Assembly (NCBI GenBank): GCA_021904315.1
Contig: CM038913.1
Span: forward strand, 8,059,958 to 8,123,957
Direction of reading: 5' to 3'
DNA length: 64,000 nucleotides
DNA from: Sphagnum magellanicum
Lineage: Eukaryota > Streptophyta > Sphagnopsida > Sphagnales > Sphagnaceae
Part shown: positions 22,745 to 36,600 of the stretch, piece by piece
Position numbering within the stretch: the stretch's first letter is position 1
Layout: each line of letters begins with the position of its first letter
Notes under the pieces: generated by a model
What the model saw: only the letters and a program-made list of their open reading frames with translations
Told to the model about the DNA's origin: nothing
Database searches by the model: none
Program-made: the position numbers and the translations under genes

Positions 22745-25053
22745 AGGTCAATCAAGCAAAATTGTTTGGCCTACTTTTCCATCAAGAGGCTTTACACATG
22801 GCCAAATGTGGTGGAAATCATTTTTTACCATTGAATTCACACTTGAGCCAATGGAGATCTTATTCATGGTGTATGTGAGTCAAGGTCCACATCATGGATG
22901 TTAACATATGCTCCATGTGTGTTTCACAAGTTGGAAGAGTTTATATGGACCCAATTAGGGTTAGGGTACATTATGAAACAAATTTATGACAAGCATAAAG
23001 AAATTTGGTGGGCATAAGCAAATGCAGGTGAATGGATTACGTGGGATGATTTCATAGGACTCCAAAATATTGCCTACTTGGACCAAAAACACAAGAAGGG
23101 CATTTGGCACGAGCACAAAAACCCAACACTTTATATTCAATCATGGGTTTGTGTTCAACTTGATGATGTCTTATATTTCCAAGATATAGGTGAAGTGAAT
23201 GGGATTTAGGTCCCTTTCACCATAGGGATCCAAACACCTACAAAGCTTCTCGCCATGCTCCAATTTTGTCACAATGGGCTTATTTATATGTGGATGCCAC
23301 ATTTGGCACCAATGATGTGAAGTGCCACTTATTCACATTAATGGTGTTTGATTTTCATCACACAAGGGTGCAAGTTGCTTGGGTTTTCGACAAACATGTG
23401 AAGATTTGGTGGAGTGATTAGGTGCCCTGCGAGCAAAGCTTTTCTCACATATCCCACATTGGAAACCATCATGTTTCATTGTGAATGATGCCCCACATGA
23501 ACTCCGAGCATTGCAATAGGTTGTACATTATTTTTCTATTTTTTGTTGCATTACCTTATGTTTTGGGGTACTATGTTAACATGGGGATTTCATAACATAT
23601 TTATTATTCATGGTAAGCACATTAATGTTGGGTGTACCATGGCAAGATTGTGTTGAATCGAAATCTTGTCCTAATTTTTCTTTGTGCATGACATGTGTTG
23701 AAAGCATGGTGCTTACGTTCCATGGAGAAGATCAAAGATTCACAAGTGAGGCGTCAAGTATTTGATCACCTCCACATGGTGATGTTCATGTCCATCAATT
23801 CAAATGAGACCATTGATGATTTCAAGGCATGTCGAAGGGAAATGGTGGTGAAGAGTTTTGATAACCTACAACTTAATGTTGTTTGGACAAGATATTTTGG
23901 GGTTTATTATTGCCAACTTAGTAAGTAATTTACCCCCTTCCAAGTATGGCATGTTTTAAAACCTTTTTGCTATGGATGCACTACAAGTTGCATGTTGACT
24001 TTTCACACATACTCGAATTACATCATGGGTTGAAAATATGTTGTGCATGTCCATGCAAAGTTTTGGATGGTTGGGCTTTGTCGGGTGTTGCACTTGAATC
24101 AAGACACACAAGCTACCATAGAGTCTCTATCATGGGGTTCTAAAACGTTGGTTGTCTTTTGAGACCAAGGGTTTGAGGGGGCATCGCATCGATTAATTAA
24201 TGCGGAGGCTAACCATGACAGTGGCACAACATTACATGCACCAAGCTCAAAATGAAAAGGCAAAGGTTTATAAAAAAACAAGGTCATGGCACAACCTATG
24301 GCAACAAACATTGACAAAGCTAGTCAGATTCCACACACCAATGTGATCCCACCTACCTTTGAAGGGGATGATGGTGACGATGTTTGGAGGGTGCAAAATC
24401 AACACCATCTTAGTGTTACTTACAAGATCCATGCCCATTTCATTGAATACACAAGTTGCACTTGTGAATGGGCATTGCGAAGCAACTTTTGCAAGCATCA
24501 AGTTATTATTCTATTGACTTGTACCAACCTTACAAGGGAAAATATGATGGAGTATTGTGGCACATATTATGGAACTCACCATGGTGGTTTGGAATGCATG
24601 TTTATTGACTCGACATACTTATAATGGATGATGGTGCGTTCGATAATGAAAATGACAACCAAGATCTAGTTGATGAGGTCGGCATTGTTGATAATGGGGG
24701 TTTATGGCCATGGATGAAAATAATTATTTTGACAATGTTGATGTGCTAGAAGGTTCATCTGCCCCCATGGATCGAAAACTAGTTTGCTTGCATGAAACAA
24801 CGACCGAAATCACTGCGGAGTGTAAAGCGGGTGCAAGCATTGAATTATGAGAACATGCAATGTCACTTCTTCAAATAGTTGCATCAAACATTCATTGCAT
24901 TTGTTTGGCCCAAGCTAATGAATCCATGCACCCGAAAATGGTATTTTCTGAAGTGGACAATGGCTTCAAAAATTCTATCAACTAGATAAAGGATTGGCAT
25001 GAAACAATGATGGAGCACTTGGATACCCATAAAAAGAGGACTAGGGAATAAAG
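22745..25053 (+). pseudogene. MULE (Mutator-like) transposase, broken
   Basis: A decayed transposase with several stops and frame changes. In order: an N-terminal part (IKRLYTWPNVVEIIFYH near 22780; QIYDKHKEIWWA near 22990); a segment with GIQTPTK before 23250; the catalytic-core signature VDATFGTNDVK with the first Asp at 23293; NDAPHELRALQ near 23500; a helical segment at 23695-23928; and a SWIM zinc finger CTCEWALRSNFCKH (Cys-x-Cys-x8-Cys-x-His) at 24457-24498. An acidic and basic tail ends near 25050. DATFGTN plus SWIM is the architecture of plant MULE/FAR1-type transposases, which cut and join DNA at terminal inverted repeats. A repeat array follows immediately at 25.3 kb. It is not functional as it stands. 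Confidence 0.85.
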
Positions 25054-25329
25054 AAAGTTTTGACATTTGTACCCATATTTGGATTTAATATATGTGCGAT
25101 TCAATTTTCATTTATACTTAACCATTTACACTTTTCACCAAATCAAATTAATTATGCACAATTTGCATTGGAAAAAAATTATAATGTATGCGTTAGAGTA
25201 ATATTCAAATGTTTAGGTAACCAATATGTGTCAATGAATAATTGTTAATCACAACTAGATGCGACTAATATAAAAATCTAAAACTCTAAAACTCTAAGTA
25301 ATGCACAAAACGATGAAAGTTTCTTGCTT

Positions 25330-26460
25330 GTAAAAATCCAATTTAACTACAATATATACCCCATATTGTGTAATCCATAAACACCTTATGCTTAATCATT
25401 TTTGCCTATGTTATCAGAGGGGTATTGCTCATGACTAGAAAGATGAAATGAATGTGCAATATCCCTTTTGGGGTATTCGAGAATTGTTTTTGGGGTCAAT
25501 CAATTATCTTTTCACACTTTGAGGTGTGTTGCATAGTAACCCTACCAAAACCCAAAAGGAAAGTAATATACTCTCACTAGGGTATTATATAAAACACCAT
25601 GGGCTGATTCATTTTCGCCTATGCTATTGTATGGGGTATTGTTCATGACCAATAGTTGGGATGAACATCTAATACCCCTATCATGGTATCTCATAAATGC
25701 TTTGGGGTCAATTACATATATTTTGACACTTCTAAAGGTATTGCATAACCCTACCAAAATTAACATAAAAGGAAAGTAATACTTGCATTGGGGTATTTTA
25801 TAAAACACCATGGGCAAAATCATTTTGGCCTATGCTATTGGAAAGGTATTGTTCATGACCAAAAGGATGGAGTGAAGCTGCATTGCCCCTTTCAAGGTAT
25901 CCTAGAAATGCCTTAAGGTTAATCACATATATTTTGACAATTAATGGGATATTGCATAACCATACCAAAACTTAAAGGGAAATCAATACCCTAATTGGGG
26001 TATTCTGTAAAACACCACAAGCTAAATCATTTTCCACATAAGCTATTCAAAGGGTATTACTCATGGCCAAAAAGATGGAATATCTTAGAATCAATCACAT
26101 ATCTTTTTACACTAAATGGAGTATTGCATAAACCTACCAAAACCTAGAGGGGAATAAATACCCTTGCTAGGGTATTCTATAAAACACCATGGGCTAAACC
26201 ATTGTCCACCTAAGTTATTCGAAGGGTATTGTTCATGACCAAAAGGATGGAATTAATTGTAGTAGACTTATCTAGGTATTCTAGAAATGCTTTGGGCTTA
26301 ATCACATATCTATCTACATTATGTGGAATATTGCATAAACCTAGCAACCAAACCCTAGAGATAAAGTGATACCCTTGTTCGGTATTTTGTAAAACAACAT
26401 GGATAGAATCATTTTTGCCTAGGCCATCAAAGGGGTATTGCTCATGTCCAAAAAACTTCA
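25330..26460 (+). repeat. ~208-bp tandem array, left arm
   Basis: The landmark AAAACACCATGGGC or a variant recurs at 25378, 25592, 25802, 26009, 26181 and 26391, a spacing of 172-214 bp. Each unit also carries GGGTATTGTTCATGACC- and GTATTGCATAACC-like words and GGGTATTYTRTAAAACACC. Reverse-strand ORFs here are repeat artefacts. Confidence 0.85.
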
Positions 26461-27759
26461 ATTACCTTGTAATACCCCACTCAGGGTATCCCAAAATGTC
26501 ATACATATTGATTTAAGTAAATGAAGGTAACGCAAAGTTGGACACATTGATGGTATTTTATGGAAGAACTTGAAAAAAATTATAAAGCTTAAATGTCAAA
26601 TTTACTATTGAATGTTAGAATTCAGGTTTTGGGGGGGGGCGGGAATGGTTCATTAATAACATTTCTTCAATGATGTACATATTTATGTTTTTTCCCTTTA
26701 AAAGATGTAAATTCATTTCAAGAAAACAAAAACTTAAAGTTCCTTATTTAATCAAATTTGAATGATCCTTTTCAAAAAAACAAAATTAAAGCACATGATT
26801 TACTACTTTTTAAAATTGTTCATATAATAATAATAAAATGATATATTTTCCATATATTAATCTTATGTATGATTGAAATTATTTTTTATAGTTTTCTAAC
26901 ATATAATGAATAATTTCTCACCTAAAATAATTATATAGTAGGTCATTAATATTTTTAAAATCATAACACAAGTTTTTATGTAAATTTTGTTTTTTATGAT
27001 GTATAATATTGGCATAAATATTGGTCTAAATATATTTTTGTTTTTAACATATTGAATAATAAAATATATTTAATTAATAATATTATGAAATTATAATTTT
27101 GATTCATTTTAATACATATAATATCTTCATATTTATTTAAAATAGGACAACAATTATATATATATATATATATATACAATATATATACATTAAATGTAAA
27201 TTTAATATATATAGAACCATTGTTATGTATAGTGCAATTTGTTTGTGATGTTTTTTATATTTAAAAAAAACTTAAACATTCCAAAAAACTTAAGTTATTA
27301 ACATTGTATATTTTATGAATGCATATAACTAAATACTTATTATATGTAAATTGAAATTTATGGAATAACATATCAAATAATGCCAATATTGATCAATAAT
27401 TTTGTGACACTTTAATTTGTATTCCATTTTTTATTAAAAATATATATTTTCTTCATCTTTTATTAAAAGTAAAACACATGTAAAGTTTTTTTGAATAAAT
27501 GAATGGTTAATTATGATTCAAAAAATTAAATGGTACATAAACTTTCAATTTTTTGTTTTAAAAATATTCTAATTGAAGTAATGATATAATTAATTAATTA
27601 ATGTGTGAAATTATATATTTATTTATTTCTAGAGATATAATATCTGCCTAATTATTTTAACTTGGTAGAAATTTTAATTAAACATTAAATATAGTTGAAA
27701 GACATTTTCAAATTCATAAACAACAAGAATTTTTTAATGGACCAATGCAAGATGGTTAA

Positions 27760-28075
27760 TATATATAAATGAAGGTATTGCATAATTAACCACATTGTTA
27801 GTGTAAGCAAACATGAATAAGGTTTAGAAGTGTAATTGTAATACCCTCATTGTGTTGTGATAATGTCATAAATCATGAAATAAATGATTTTTTTCTTACA
27901 AACTTATTCCATGCTCAATATATCATGCCATGTCCATATTATAACAAGTAAATAAGGGTACATTGCAAAATTGGTCACATTGATAGTATTGAACAAAATC
28001 TTGAAATGTAAATGCAATACCTCGTTTTATTGTGATAATTCCATTGACCATGAGACATAAAAATGATTTTTTTCA
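27760..28075. repeat. Direct duplication at palindrome centre
   Basis: Two ~130-bp copies start near 27770 and 27950. Each runs from AAATRAGGGTAC/AAATGAAGGTA with ATTGCA, through CACATTGNTAGT, to AAATGATTTTTTTC. They sit at the centre of the inverted repeat. The same phrase (AAATGAAGGTAACGCAAAGT near 26525 and its mirror near 29660) borders the AT-rich arms. Confidence 0.6.
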
Positions 28076-29639
28076 AATTAAATTAAAAATTGATATTAAT
28101 ACACTAATTCTATTTTTTGAATCATAAGTAACATTCATTTATTGAAAGAAAATTTACATGTATTTTATTCTAATACAAAAGGTGTGCACATTAAACTGTC
28201 AAAAATTTATTGATCATATATGGTATTATTTGATATGTTATAAATTAAATTTCAATTACATGCATTAATAAAATATAAAATGTTAATAACTTATCTTTTG
28301 GAATTTTAAAATTCTCTTTAATTCTAAAAAACATTAGAACAAATTGCAATATACATAACAATGGATTTATTTATATTAAATTTACATTTAATATTTTTTT
28401 ATTCAATACCATCTTATTTTAAATTATTTAATATTACGATATCATGTCTATTAAAATGAATAAAAAATATAAGTTTAAAAAATTATTAATTATACATAAT
28501 ATATTATTCTATATAAACAAAAATATATTTAAAGACCAATATTGTAGCCAATATTATACATCATAAAAAATTTACATGAATACTTGTGTTCCATATTCAT
28601 AAAATATTAAAAATTAAAAATCTACTATATAATTAGTGTAGGTGAAAAATTAGTTAGTATATGAAAAAAAAACCATAAAATAAAAATTCAATCATGCATA
28701 GGATTAATATATGGGAGAGGTATCAACTTTTATTATTATGTGAACCATTAAATAATGCTGACATCATGTGTTGTAAATTTTATTTTAACAACCATAAAAT
28801 TTTCATTAAATAATAAACTTTAAGTTTTTGTTTTTTTGAAATGGGTTTGCAACTTTAAGTGGGGAAAAAAAATAATAATAATAATATATATATATATGTA
28901 TATCATTAGAGAAATGTTCAAAATGAACTTGTAATTTGTTGCTTTAGAAAAAACATGAATTCCAGCATTAGGTTATAAATTACACATCAAACCGTAAACC
29001 ATAAACCCTTTCTACCATCAATGTGACCAATTTTTCATAACCTTTATATTATCTATCTATGAAGCAAGGTAATTTGTTTTGTTTTGTATTTATGATATCC
29101 ATTGAACCGGGATGCTTCAAATCACATTCTTGGTCTCTTTGGAAAGCTCTTGAAGAGGAGGTGTGCATTGGCTTGGTTTCATGTTGTTTGGATTTGCAGT
29201 GTAGAAGTTATTGAATATTGAATGATTTCTTCATTGAAAATTAAATAAAATACTAGCTGAAAATTTTGGAAGAATTGGAATGTGCCTATGGTGTTGTTGG
29301 AAAGATCTTGATGAATAGGATTTAATGGAATTTATTTGGTAAGATTTGGATTTAAAATGTGGGGGATATTGATTTATGTTGCTGAAAATTCAAATTTTTT
29401 TTGAAAAACCAAGTTTTGGAAGGAAAAATCAGTTAAGGACATGGACGAGTTCACACCTAGGCCAACGACACAAACCACATTAGTACATATTAACAAAGAA
29501 ATTTGAAAACATGAATTTCATGATATATTGTGGGGGGATCAATTATTCAAAAAAATTATTATGTTTTATGGTGAATGCAAATTTCCTAATTTGATGTAGG
29601 TATTGCATTTAAATTCCATAATTTTGTTCAACTAAACCT

Positions 29640-30430
29640 TTTACCATCAATGTGAACAACTTTGTAATACCTTCATTTACTTGAATCAATGTGTTTGGCA
29701 TGATATAATGAGCATGAAATAAGTATTTAAAAAAAAACCTTTTGTTTCACAGTTTACGATATTATCATAAAATGATGTGAGTATTACTTTCCTTCTAGGT
29801 TTTGCTAGGGTTATGCAATACCCTTCCAAATTTCAAAAGATATGTTATTGAGCCCAAAGGATTTATGGGATATTATGAGAGGGGTAGTGCATGTGAATTG
29901 AATAGTTTTGGGCATGAACAAAACCCCTCCGATAGTTCAAACCAAAATAATTGACCCATGGTGTTTGTAGATTACCCCAATGAGAGTATTATTTTCCTTT
30001 TAAGTTTTGGTATGGCTATGCAATACCTTTCTAGGTTTCAATATATATGTGATGGAGTTCAAAGGATTTTCAATATACCCCAAAAGATGTATTACACATG
30101 CATTGAATAATTATGGGCACAAGCAATACCCCTCTAATAACCTAGACCAAAATAATTCAGTCCATGATGTTTACAAAATACCCTCATGTTAGGTTATTGC
30201 TTTCCTTTTAGGTTTTGGTATGGCTATGCAATACCCTTCCAAGAATCAATAGATATGTTATGGAGCCCAAAGGATTTCTAATATACCTTAATAGGGGTAT
30301 TGCACACGCATTGAGTAATAATTTTGGGCATGAGTAGTACCCTTTCGATAACCTATACCAAAAAAATTCCACCCATGGTGTTTACATAATACCTTCATAA
30401 GGGTATTATTTTCCTTCTAAGTTTGAACTT
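29640..30430 (-). repeat. ~208-bp tandem array, right arm (inverted)
   Basis: Reverse-oriented copies of the left-arm unit, with landmark CCCATGGTGTTT or a variant at 29954, 30161 and 30372 (207- and 211-bp spacing). TATGCAATACCCTTCC words occur at about 29813 and 30225. Confidence 0.8.
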
Positions 30431-30439
30431 TTAATTTTT

Positions 30440-32600
30440 GGGGGTAAAGAAAGGTTTTTTAGTTTGAGAGCAAGATTAGAAACATTTTTTTGACAATTAT
30501 ATCAAGCATACATATAAAAATATGTGAAAATGCATTTCTAACCATCAACACAAGATGGTGTAAATTGAAAGTAAAATGTTTTAAATAAAAAAATATGGGT
30601 GACATGTGTTACAAAAATGTGCCAAAAATGCCCAAGTCCAAAACAACCCCACCTTAAAATGGGGAACATGTTATAATGGTAAATATGTGGTTGCTTCAAA
30701 AATAAATTGCTACTTTAACATCCTAAAGTTCAAAACATCACCATAATCAAAATGGGGATAATTTATGGGTTATCTATGTCACTATTGGAAGGGGATGGGA
30801 TCCCATTGGCCTTCCTATATCGCATTGATGCAACCTTTACATCTTAGGTGTGTTAATTTGTAAATACCCCACATTTAGCTAATGCTACCCCACAACATTT
30901 GCCACAAACACCTCCTTAGTGATGCCTTGAACCTTAAAACAAACAACACAATACAATAAATATTGAATATTAAACCTAAAACTTGAAATTCAAATAAAAT
31001 TGAATATGGCATTGTTAGAACTTATCAACCATGAATCATTTCTAATTCATGGTATTACGTAAGAAGGCCAATTTTCCTACATTGCATTATTTTATTAGAT
31101 GCAGACTTTCAGTTTCACACCACCCAAACACCTTTGAACACTTTTGCATACCCAGTTCGAATCACTCAAATCACAACTACAAGGTCCTCATTGCACTCCA
31201 CCTTAGCATGCACATTAAGAGGGATGGACCCCACATTCCATGTAGTCATGTTAAGAAGTTGAAGAATGTGGCTAAAAACTAGTTTAACAAGTGTAGGCTT
31301 AAGAACCTTAAGTATGTCTTGCAAAATAACTTGGAACCTATTTCATTCTAGGTTTGCGAACATTTTAGCCTTAGCAATTGCCTTGTGTTCATTGCAACAA
31401 AATTAGGCCAGAGGGTTATTCACGACTTGCACATTCATGGCCATGTGGTTTTGATGCTTTAGGCCCTCCTCTCAAGTAGATGGGTGTTTGGGCTTGCTCG
31501 GTTCCATAATCACGTTATATCATGCTTGCAAATGTTGTATCTAGTTATACTTGGCAATGTAGGTCACATTGCACCCATGAACTTTATAAACAAACTTTGC
31601 ACCATCCCTTGGCCAATGTACACCCTCTAGGGCAACCAAAGGAAGGGCAACCACATCTAAAACCAAAATAACAAAAACAAAAAACCTAATGTGAGAATTA
31701 ATGTTATGGATGAAGGTTAGCCCATACACGATGAAGGTATTGCATAAAGAGATCAAAGATGAAAAAACAAAGATGAGGGTATTACACACAAAAAAAGATT
31801 AAAACACAAGATGAGGGCATTGCAAGAACCCGATGTTCAAAATTGCACAAAATGAAATTAACCTTAGAAAAAACAATACGACTTATAAAGCCTTGAGGTA
31901 TTGTTTAGAGACTCTAGCCAAAAAATGCCCCACCCACCTTTTCACATGGAGAAAGAAGGTGGCACAAAGGTTTAAGGACCATAATTAATGAGGGTATTGT
32001 AATCACAAATTTGACAAAAAAAACTAGACCCCACCCATCCTCTCGACTTGAGAAGATGCGTGGAACAATAAATTATAATAAATGAAGTTCAATATTTTAA
32101 CTCCATCAATATGTGCATGAAGTTCAACATCCTCATTTACATTTTCTTGCTCCAACACTAGAACATGAACTACATTTTCTTGTTCCTTTATCATCAAAAT
32201 AGTTTTCTCCAAATCCACTTTAATTCTATCAACATTTGTTGCAGATGTTTCCCCAATGTCTTCACTCACTTGCACTTGCTCTTCAACAATCTGACTTGGA
32301 ACCAATGTAACCACATCTTCAACATTCATTTACACTTGTTGTCCCATCATCCTTGCCTCCAAATCTCCTTCATTCATGACACTTCGCATGCCATTTGCAG
32401 ATTCAATTAAGGCTTACTAATTTGCTACACCATTTTTCATTTTCTTTCGATTTTGCATCTAACAAAAACAGAAACAACACAAAAATAAAATAAAATTCCA
32501 TAGTAAAACAAAAAAAAACTAGCACTAATAATGCAACTAGCACCAACACTAACACTAGTGTAGCAACAACGTTAGCATTAACAGCCAAACCACACCACAA
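30440..32600. other. Intergenic DNA with coding-like fragments
   Basis: No intact gene. Several reverse-strand fragments (31541-31789, 32024-32329) and one forward fragment (31049-31282) read as ordinary-looking peptides but match nothing I recognise. At 31730-31840 the words GAAGGTATTGCA, GAGGGTATTACA and GAGGGCATTGCA recur, echoing the repeat words of the 25-30 kb palindrome. A decayed element on the minus strand is possible. Confidence 0.4.
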
Positions 32601-32619
32601 TGATGACGAGCAGCATAGT

Positions 32620-33070
32620 TAATTATCGTCAATTTTTCGTGCATGCAATACCACACCACAACAACAACGAACAATGCAATTGCTCATCATCATTTTTTTG
32701 CACTTGCATGACAACACTAGAATGACAATGAATAGTTACACTACTTGTTGTTGTTTTTTTGTTCTTGTAAAATAACACCACAATGACGACGAACAATTGC
32801 ATTTTTTCGTTCTTGCAAGACCACAACATAACAATGACGAACAACTATGTTACTCGTTGTCATTTTTTCGCTCCGACAAAACCACACCACAATGACAATG
32901 AGCAGTGCAATTACTCATCGTCTTTTTTTCATGCTTGTAAGACCACATTAGAACAACAACGAATTACACTGCTTATTGTCATTTTTTTGTTCTTGCAAAA
33001 CTACACCATAATGACGATGTGTAGCATAATTGTTTGTTGTCATTTTTTCACAATTACAAAACAACATAAG
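32620..33070. repeat. ~61-bp minisatellite
   Basis: About seven units of 60-63 bp follow the pattern ACACCACAATGACGACGAAC, then a variable GCAATTRCTCRTC part, then a T run, then TTCTTGCAAGACC. Adjacent units differ by many substitutions. The frames open on both strands (for example 32783-33136) follow from this array. Confidence 0.8.
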
Positions 33071-33109
33071 AGGATGACGAGTTGGGTTCATTGTCTTTTT
33101 CACACTTGC

Positions 33110-33600
33110 AAAATGACAATAAGAAAAAGAAGATGATGATGTTGTCATTGTCATCCTCTTTATAGTAAAAGTAGAAGAAGATGATGATGATAGCACACGT
33201 TGTCATCGTCGTCTTCTTCATAATAGAAGACCATAAGAAGACAACGACAATAGTGCCATTGTCATCCTTTACATAGTAGAATAGTAGAATAAAAAGATGA
33301 TGATAATGTGCATCGTTGTCATTTTTTTCACAATAGAAGACCATAAGAACAGGATGACAATAATGCCATCATCATCTTCTTCGTAGTAGAAAGTAGAAGA
33401 AGAAAACGACAACTACGTGCGTCGTCATCATCTTCTTCACGACAAAAGGCCATATGAAGACAATGATGACAATGTCATCATCCTCTTTGTAGTAGAAGAG
33501 CAGAAGAAGAAGATAACGACAACACACATCATTGTCATCTTTGTGGGCAGGAATAGTATAAGAGAAGAAGAGGCCAAATGTCATCCTTTTCGTAGCAAAA
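33110..33600. repeat. ~110-bp tandem array
   Basis: Units begin with AATAGAAGACCATAAGAAG-like words at 33221, 33331, 33441 and about 33548, an exact 110-bp spacing for the first three, with a partial earlier unit near 33111. Each contains GACAATNNTGCCATTGTCATC and a GATGATGATG tract. It directly follows the 61-bp array and shares its GTCATCGTC words, suggesting a common origin. Confidence 0.8.
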
Positions 33601-36600
33601 AAAACACATAAAAAACAAAAAAGGAGGAAAAGGGATCTTACCTTCAAGCTCCCTCTTTTGCCACCACCTTGAAGCTCCTCTTGCCTTTGCGCTCTTAAAG
33701 CTCTATCCACATTCCTAGGCTTTGAACCTTGAACCCTAATCAAAGCTCTGAGTTACTCAAGCTCTCCCTAGTTCACAAGCTCTGGCGGTGGAGGTGAGCA
33801 CAAAAGGAGGTGGGTGGGGGTCGGCATGATGAGGGAGGTAGGTGGGTTGGTAGGAAGAAGGGCAGTAGGTAGGTTAAGGGTAGGTAGGAGCTCTCAAAAA
33901 AAAAACTTGGGGTCAGGGGTAGGGGAAAAAAAAGTGATAAGAAACTGTCCCCAGAAAGAAAAAAATTGAGCTAGAGAAAAAAATCTAGCTGGGAAAAAAA
34001 GGCCCAGAAACAAATAAAATATACTGACCAAGTAAACTGACCCTTGGGGGACAGTTTCATCCCATCCATGAAATCCCAGAACGGGATTTTTTGGATGGGT
34101 ACTGGTGGGTGCTTGGGCACTCAAGCCCTTACTTGCTGGTTTAATATACAACTTTTTCACATCCACATTGCCTATTAGATGTCCAACAAAAGATTACATA
34201 ACAAATTATATCCATCCAAATATGCAAATTTTGTCAATTTCTTGAATGGAATATCCAATCCATTGAAAACTAGCATATTCCAAATGTCCCAAAAACTTTT
34301 AAATTTGTTTAAAGTCTCACAACCATTTTCTATTATTCTTGTTATTGTATATTAGTTCAAATTCTGAAATCCATGGCATGGATGATGGATAATTTTGTAG
34401 TGATCTTGTTTAGCTAAAGTCTTATGGATGAATTGAACAAATTGCAACTCAAAAATTTACGCATATGAAAATGAAAATAGTCATCAATGTGACCAAATAA
34501 ATGCAAACTTTGATTGAAAGTATATTGTCTCGGAGAGTGGCGTAGTTAATACGGATGCACAAGCTTCCACATGAACTCCACACTCTTAATTCTAAGTGTT
34601 TTTCCCCCTTTAGATGTCCTTCCTAATATCAGTTTGCAAAGAGCTTTCAAGCATATTTAAGAATTTCCTATGCACATGCTTGTAACATTCTCAAGCTTGT
34701 AGAGAAAAAGAGACTAAGTTAGAAAAATAGACACACATCCGCAAAAGAAAGACTTGCACTTGCATACAATCATGACACTCTATGAGTTTAAGAGCTTCAA
34801 AAGAAAAAGAGACTATATTAGAAGAAAAGATACACCATATAGCCCCCAAGCAATGCCCAAAAGGCTTGAGCCTCTATTATATAGATGAAGTGCTATTTTA
34901 GAAGATTAAAAGCCAAGTGAAATATAAGTACTAAATTGAAAAGAAAACGTTAGGTATACTCCCCCTTTGGACTTCCCAAGGCTTGTCATTTTGTGCCTTG
35001 CATGGTTTTGCATAGAACCATGCATACTACCAAAAAACAAAAAAAAACTTGATATGTTACATAGTAACTTTCGATATTTCAACCCACCACCACAAGGTGG
35101 TAGAATCTAACTATTATCACTAACTTATTTCCTACCATTTGAAACATTTGTAACTGCCTTTGTATTTATTTTTCATTTAAAAAATATTAGTCAAACATCC
35201 CAACAGAACCACACAGGACATCCCTTTTTTTTACACCCTGCAAAGTTCAATGGGGGTATTTAATGTTCTCCAATTAGCAGATTGGAAAAGTTGGAAGAGA
35301 GGGCAAGGTGACAGCCAAAGTTGGTTAGATAAAGGTAAAAAGATTTATGGTGCTTGCGGATGGGGCAGCCCATGGAAAAAAGAAGAAGTTGGAGTGGGTA
35401 GAGGGACCCATCCATCCATCCATCGAGGAGATAATTTCTCCAACCAGCAATGGGGTAGCAAGCGGAAACTTGAAGGGTGTAAGCCCACCCACCCTCCAGG
35501 CTCCTACAAATCAGCGACTCTGGAGTGGGCCATTATTATTCCACTTGGAAGGTGGAGTGGTCCACAAAATTTAAAAAGCCAAAAAAATGTGAGGAGTTTT
35601 ACAGCTGGGTTGTGTCCAGATACCCTGATTTGTTTGCTGTAAGGGCATATACTAATGGATAGATGTAAACCCCTGGGATTCAGGTAACACTTCAAATAAG
35701 AATTCAGCATGTCTTCTGCGGGTATAACGTACAAGAATGAAAAAGTACACCTGTCAACAAACTCCACATATATGATATGTGTACGTGTGCATGCATCAAG
35801 CCAACAGCTTAAAAGTTGGAGCGACCCCTGGCCACCTCGCAACCCATTCTGAGTTCAATTCACCACTCTCCGGCATGTGAGGTGTTATTTATTACCCAGT
35901 ATAGCCAACGCTTATCTTGTATCGGTCACCAACCAATTATAGAAATTACATGGATACAGACAAAATAATCAAACCTTGGTGAACATCATCAAAACCTTGC
36001 AAAACTTTATTTATAAACACACCACTGATTCGGAAAATGTTCAAAGGTATTAGAAAAAAAAGGAGAATTTAAAGGACATCACAATCTAGATGTCAAAATC
36101 TCTGCATCTCAACAACCCACCTATCCATGACAATGGGGATGCTGGCCTTTTTGGCAGGGCAAATTGAGTGACCACCTGCAAAATGGAATCCATAGCCCTA
36201 TAAGGTGAAGAGTCATATAGTCATGCCAAGTTAGCATCTTGGTTCTATTTATACACCATGCCAATATATTATGAGTATTAAGATTAAGGGAAGGCTACCC
36301 ATTGAGGCCCTTCGAGGGCATTATGGTTGTAATCTCCCTCTTGTCCTGCATTCATGGACAGAACTTGCAACTTGAGCCTTGGCCTGCGGAAAACCCCACT
36401 GAAACTAGGTGAAACAAAGTGTAAACCTGCTGCCAAGGCGCATTACAAGCATAACCCCACCACCCCAACAGGGGCTTTACAAATCATAATGGCCAACATG
36501 GCCAGAACCCCCAATGTGACAAAAATTATCCCCCTCCCCACATCGCCCCAAATGACAGAGGCAAAACAGCAACAAGTTTTTAGAAACTATTTTTAGCCCC

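Larger units (their letters stand above)
25320..30440. repeat. Giant imperfect palindrome
   Basis: The left side (25.3-27.7 kb) recurs as its reverse complement on the right (27.9-30.4 kb). Matched landmarks include TTACATAAAAACTTGTG-type sequence near 26970 with its mirror near 28590, and ATAACATATCAAATAAT near 27363 with its mirror near 28230. The 208-bp arrays at the two outer ends are also mirrored. The inner arms are extremely AT-rich and clearly diverged. The right arm has about 600 bp extra at roughly 29040-29640. There is no credible ORF. The left arm starts about 270 bp after the MULE relic, so long MULE terminal repeats or a fold-back transposon are the best guesses. Confidence 0.75.
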
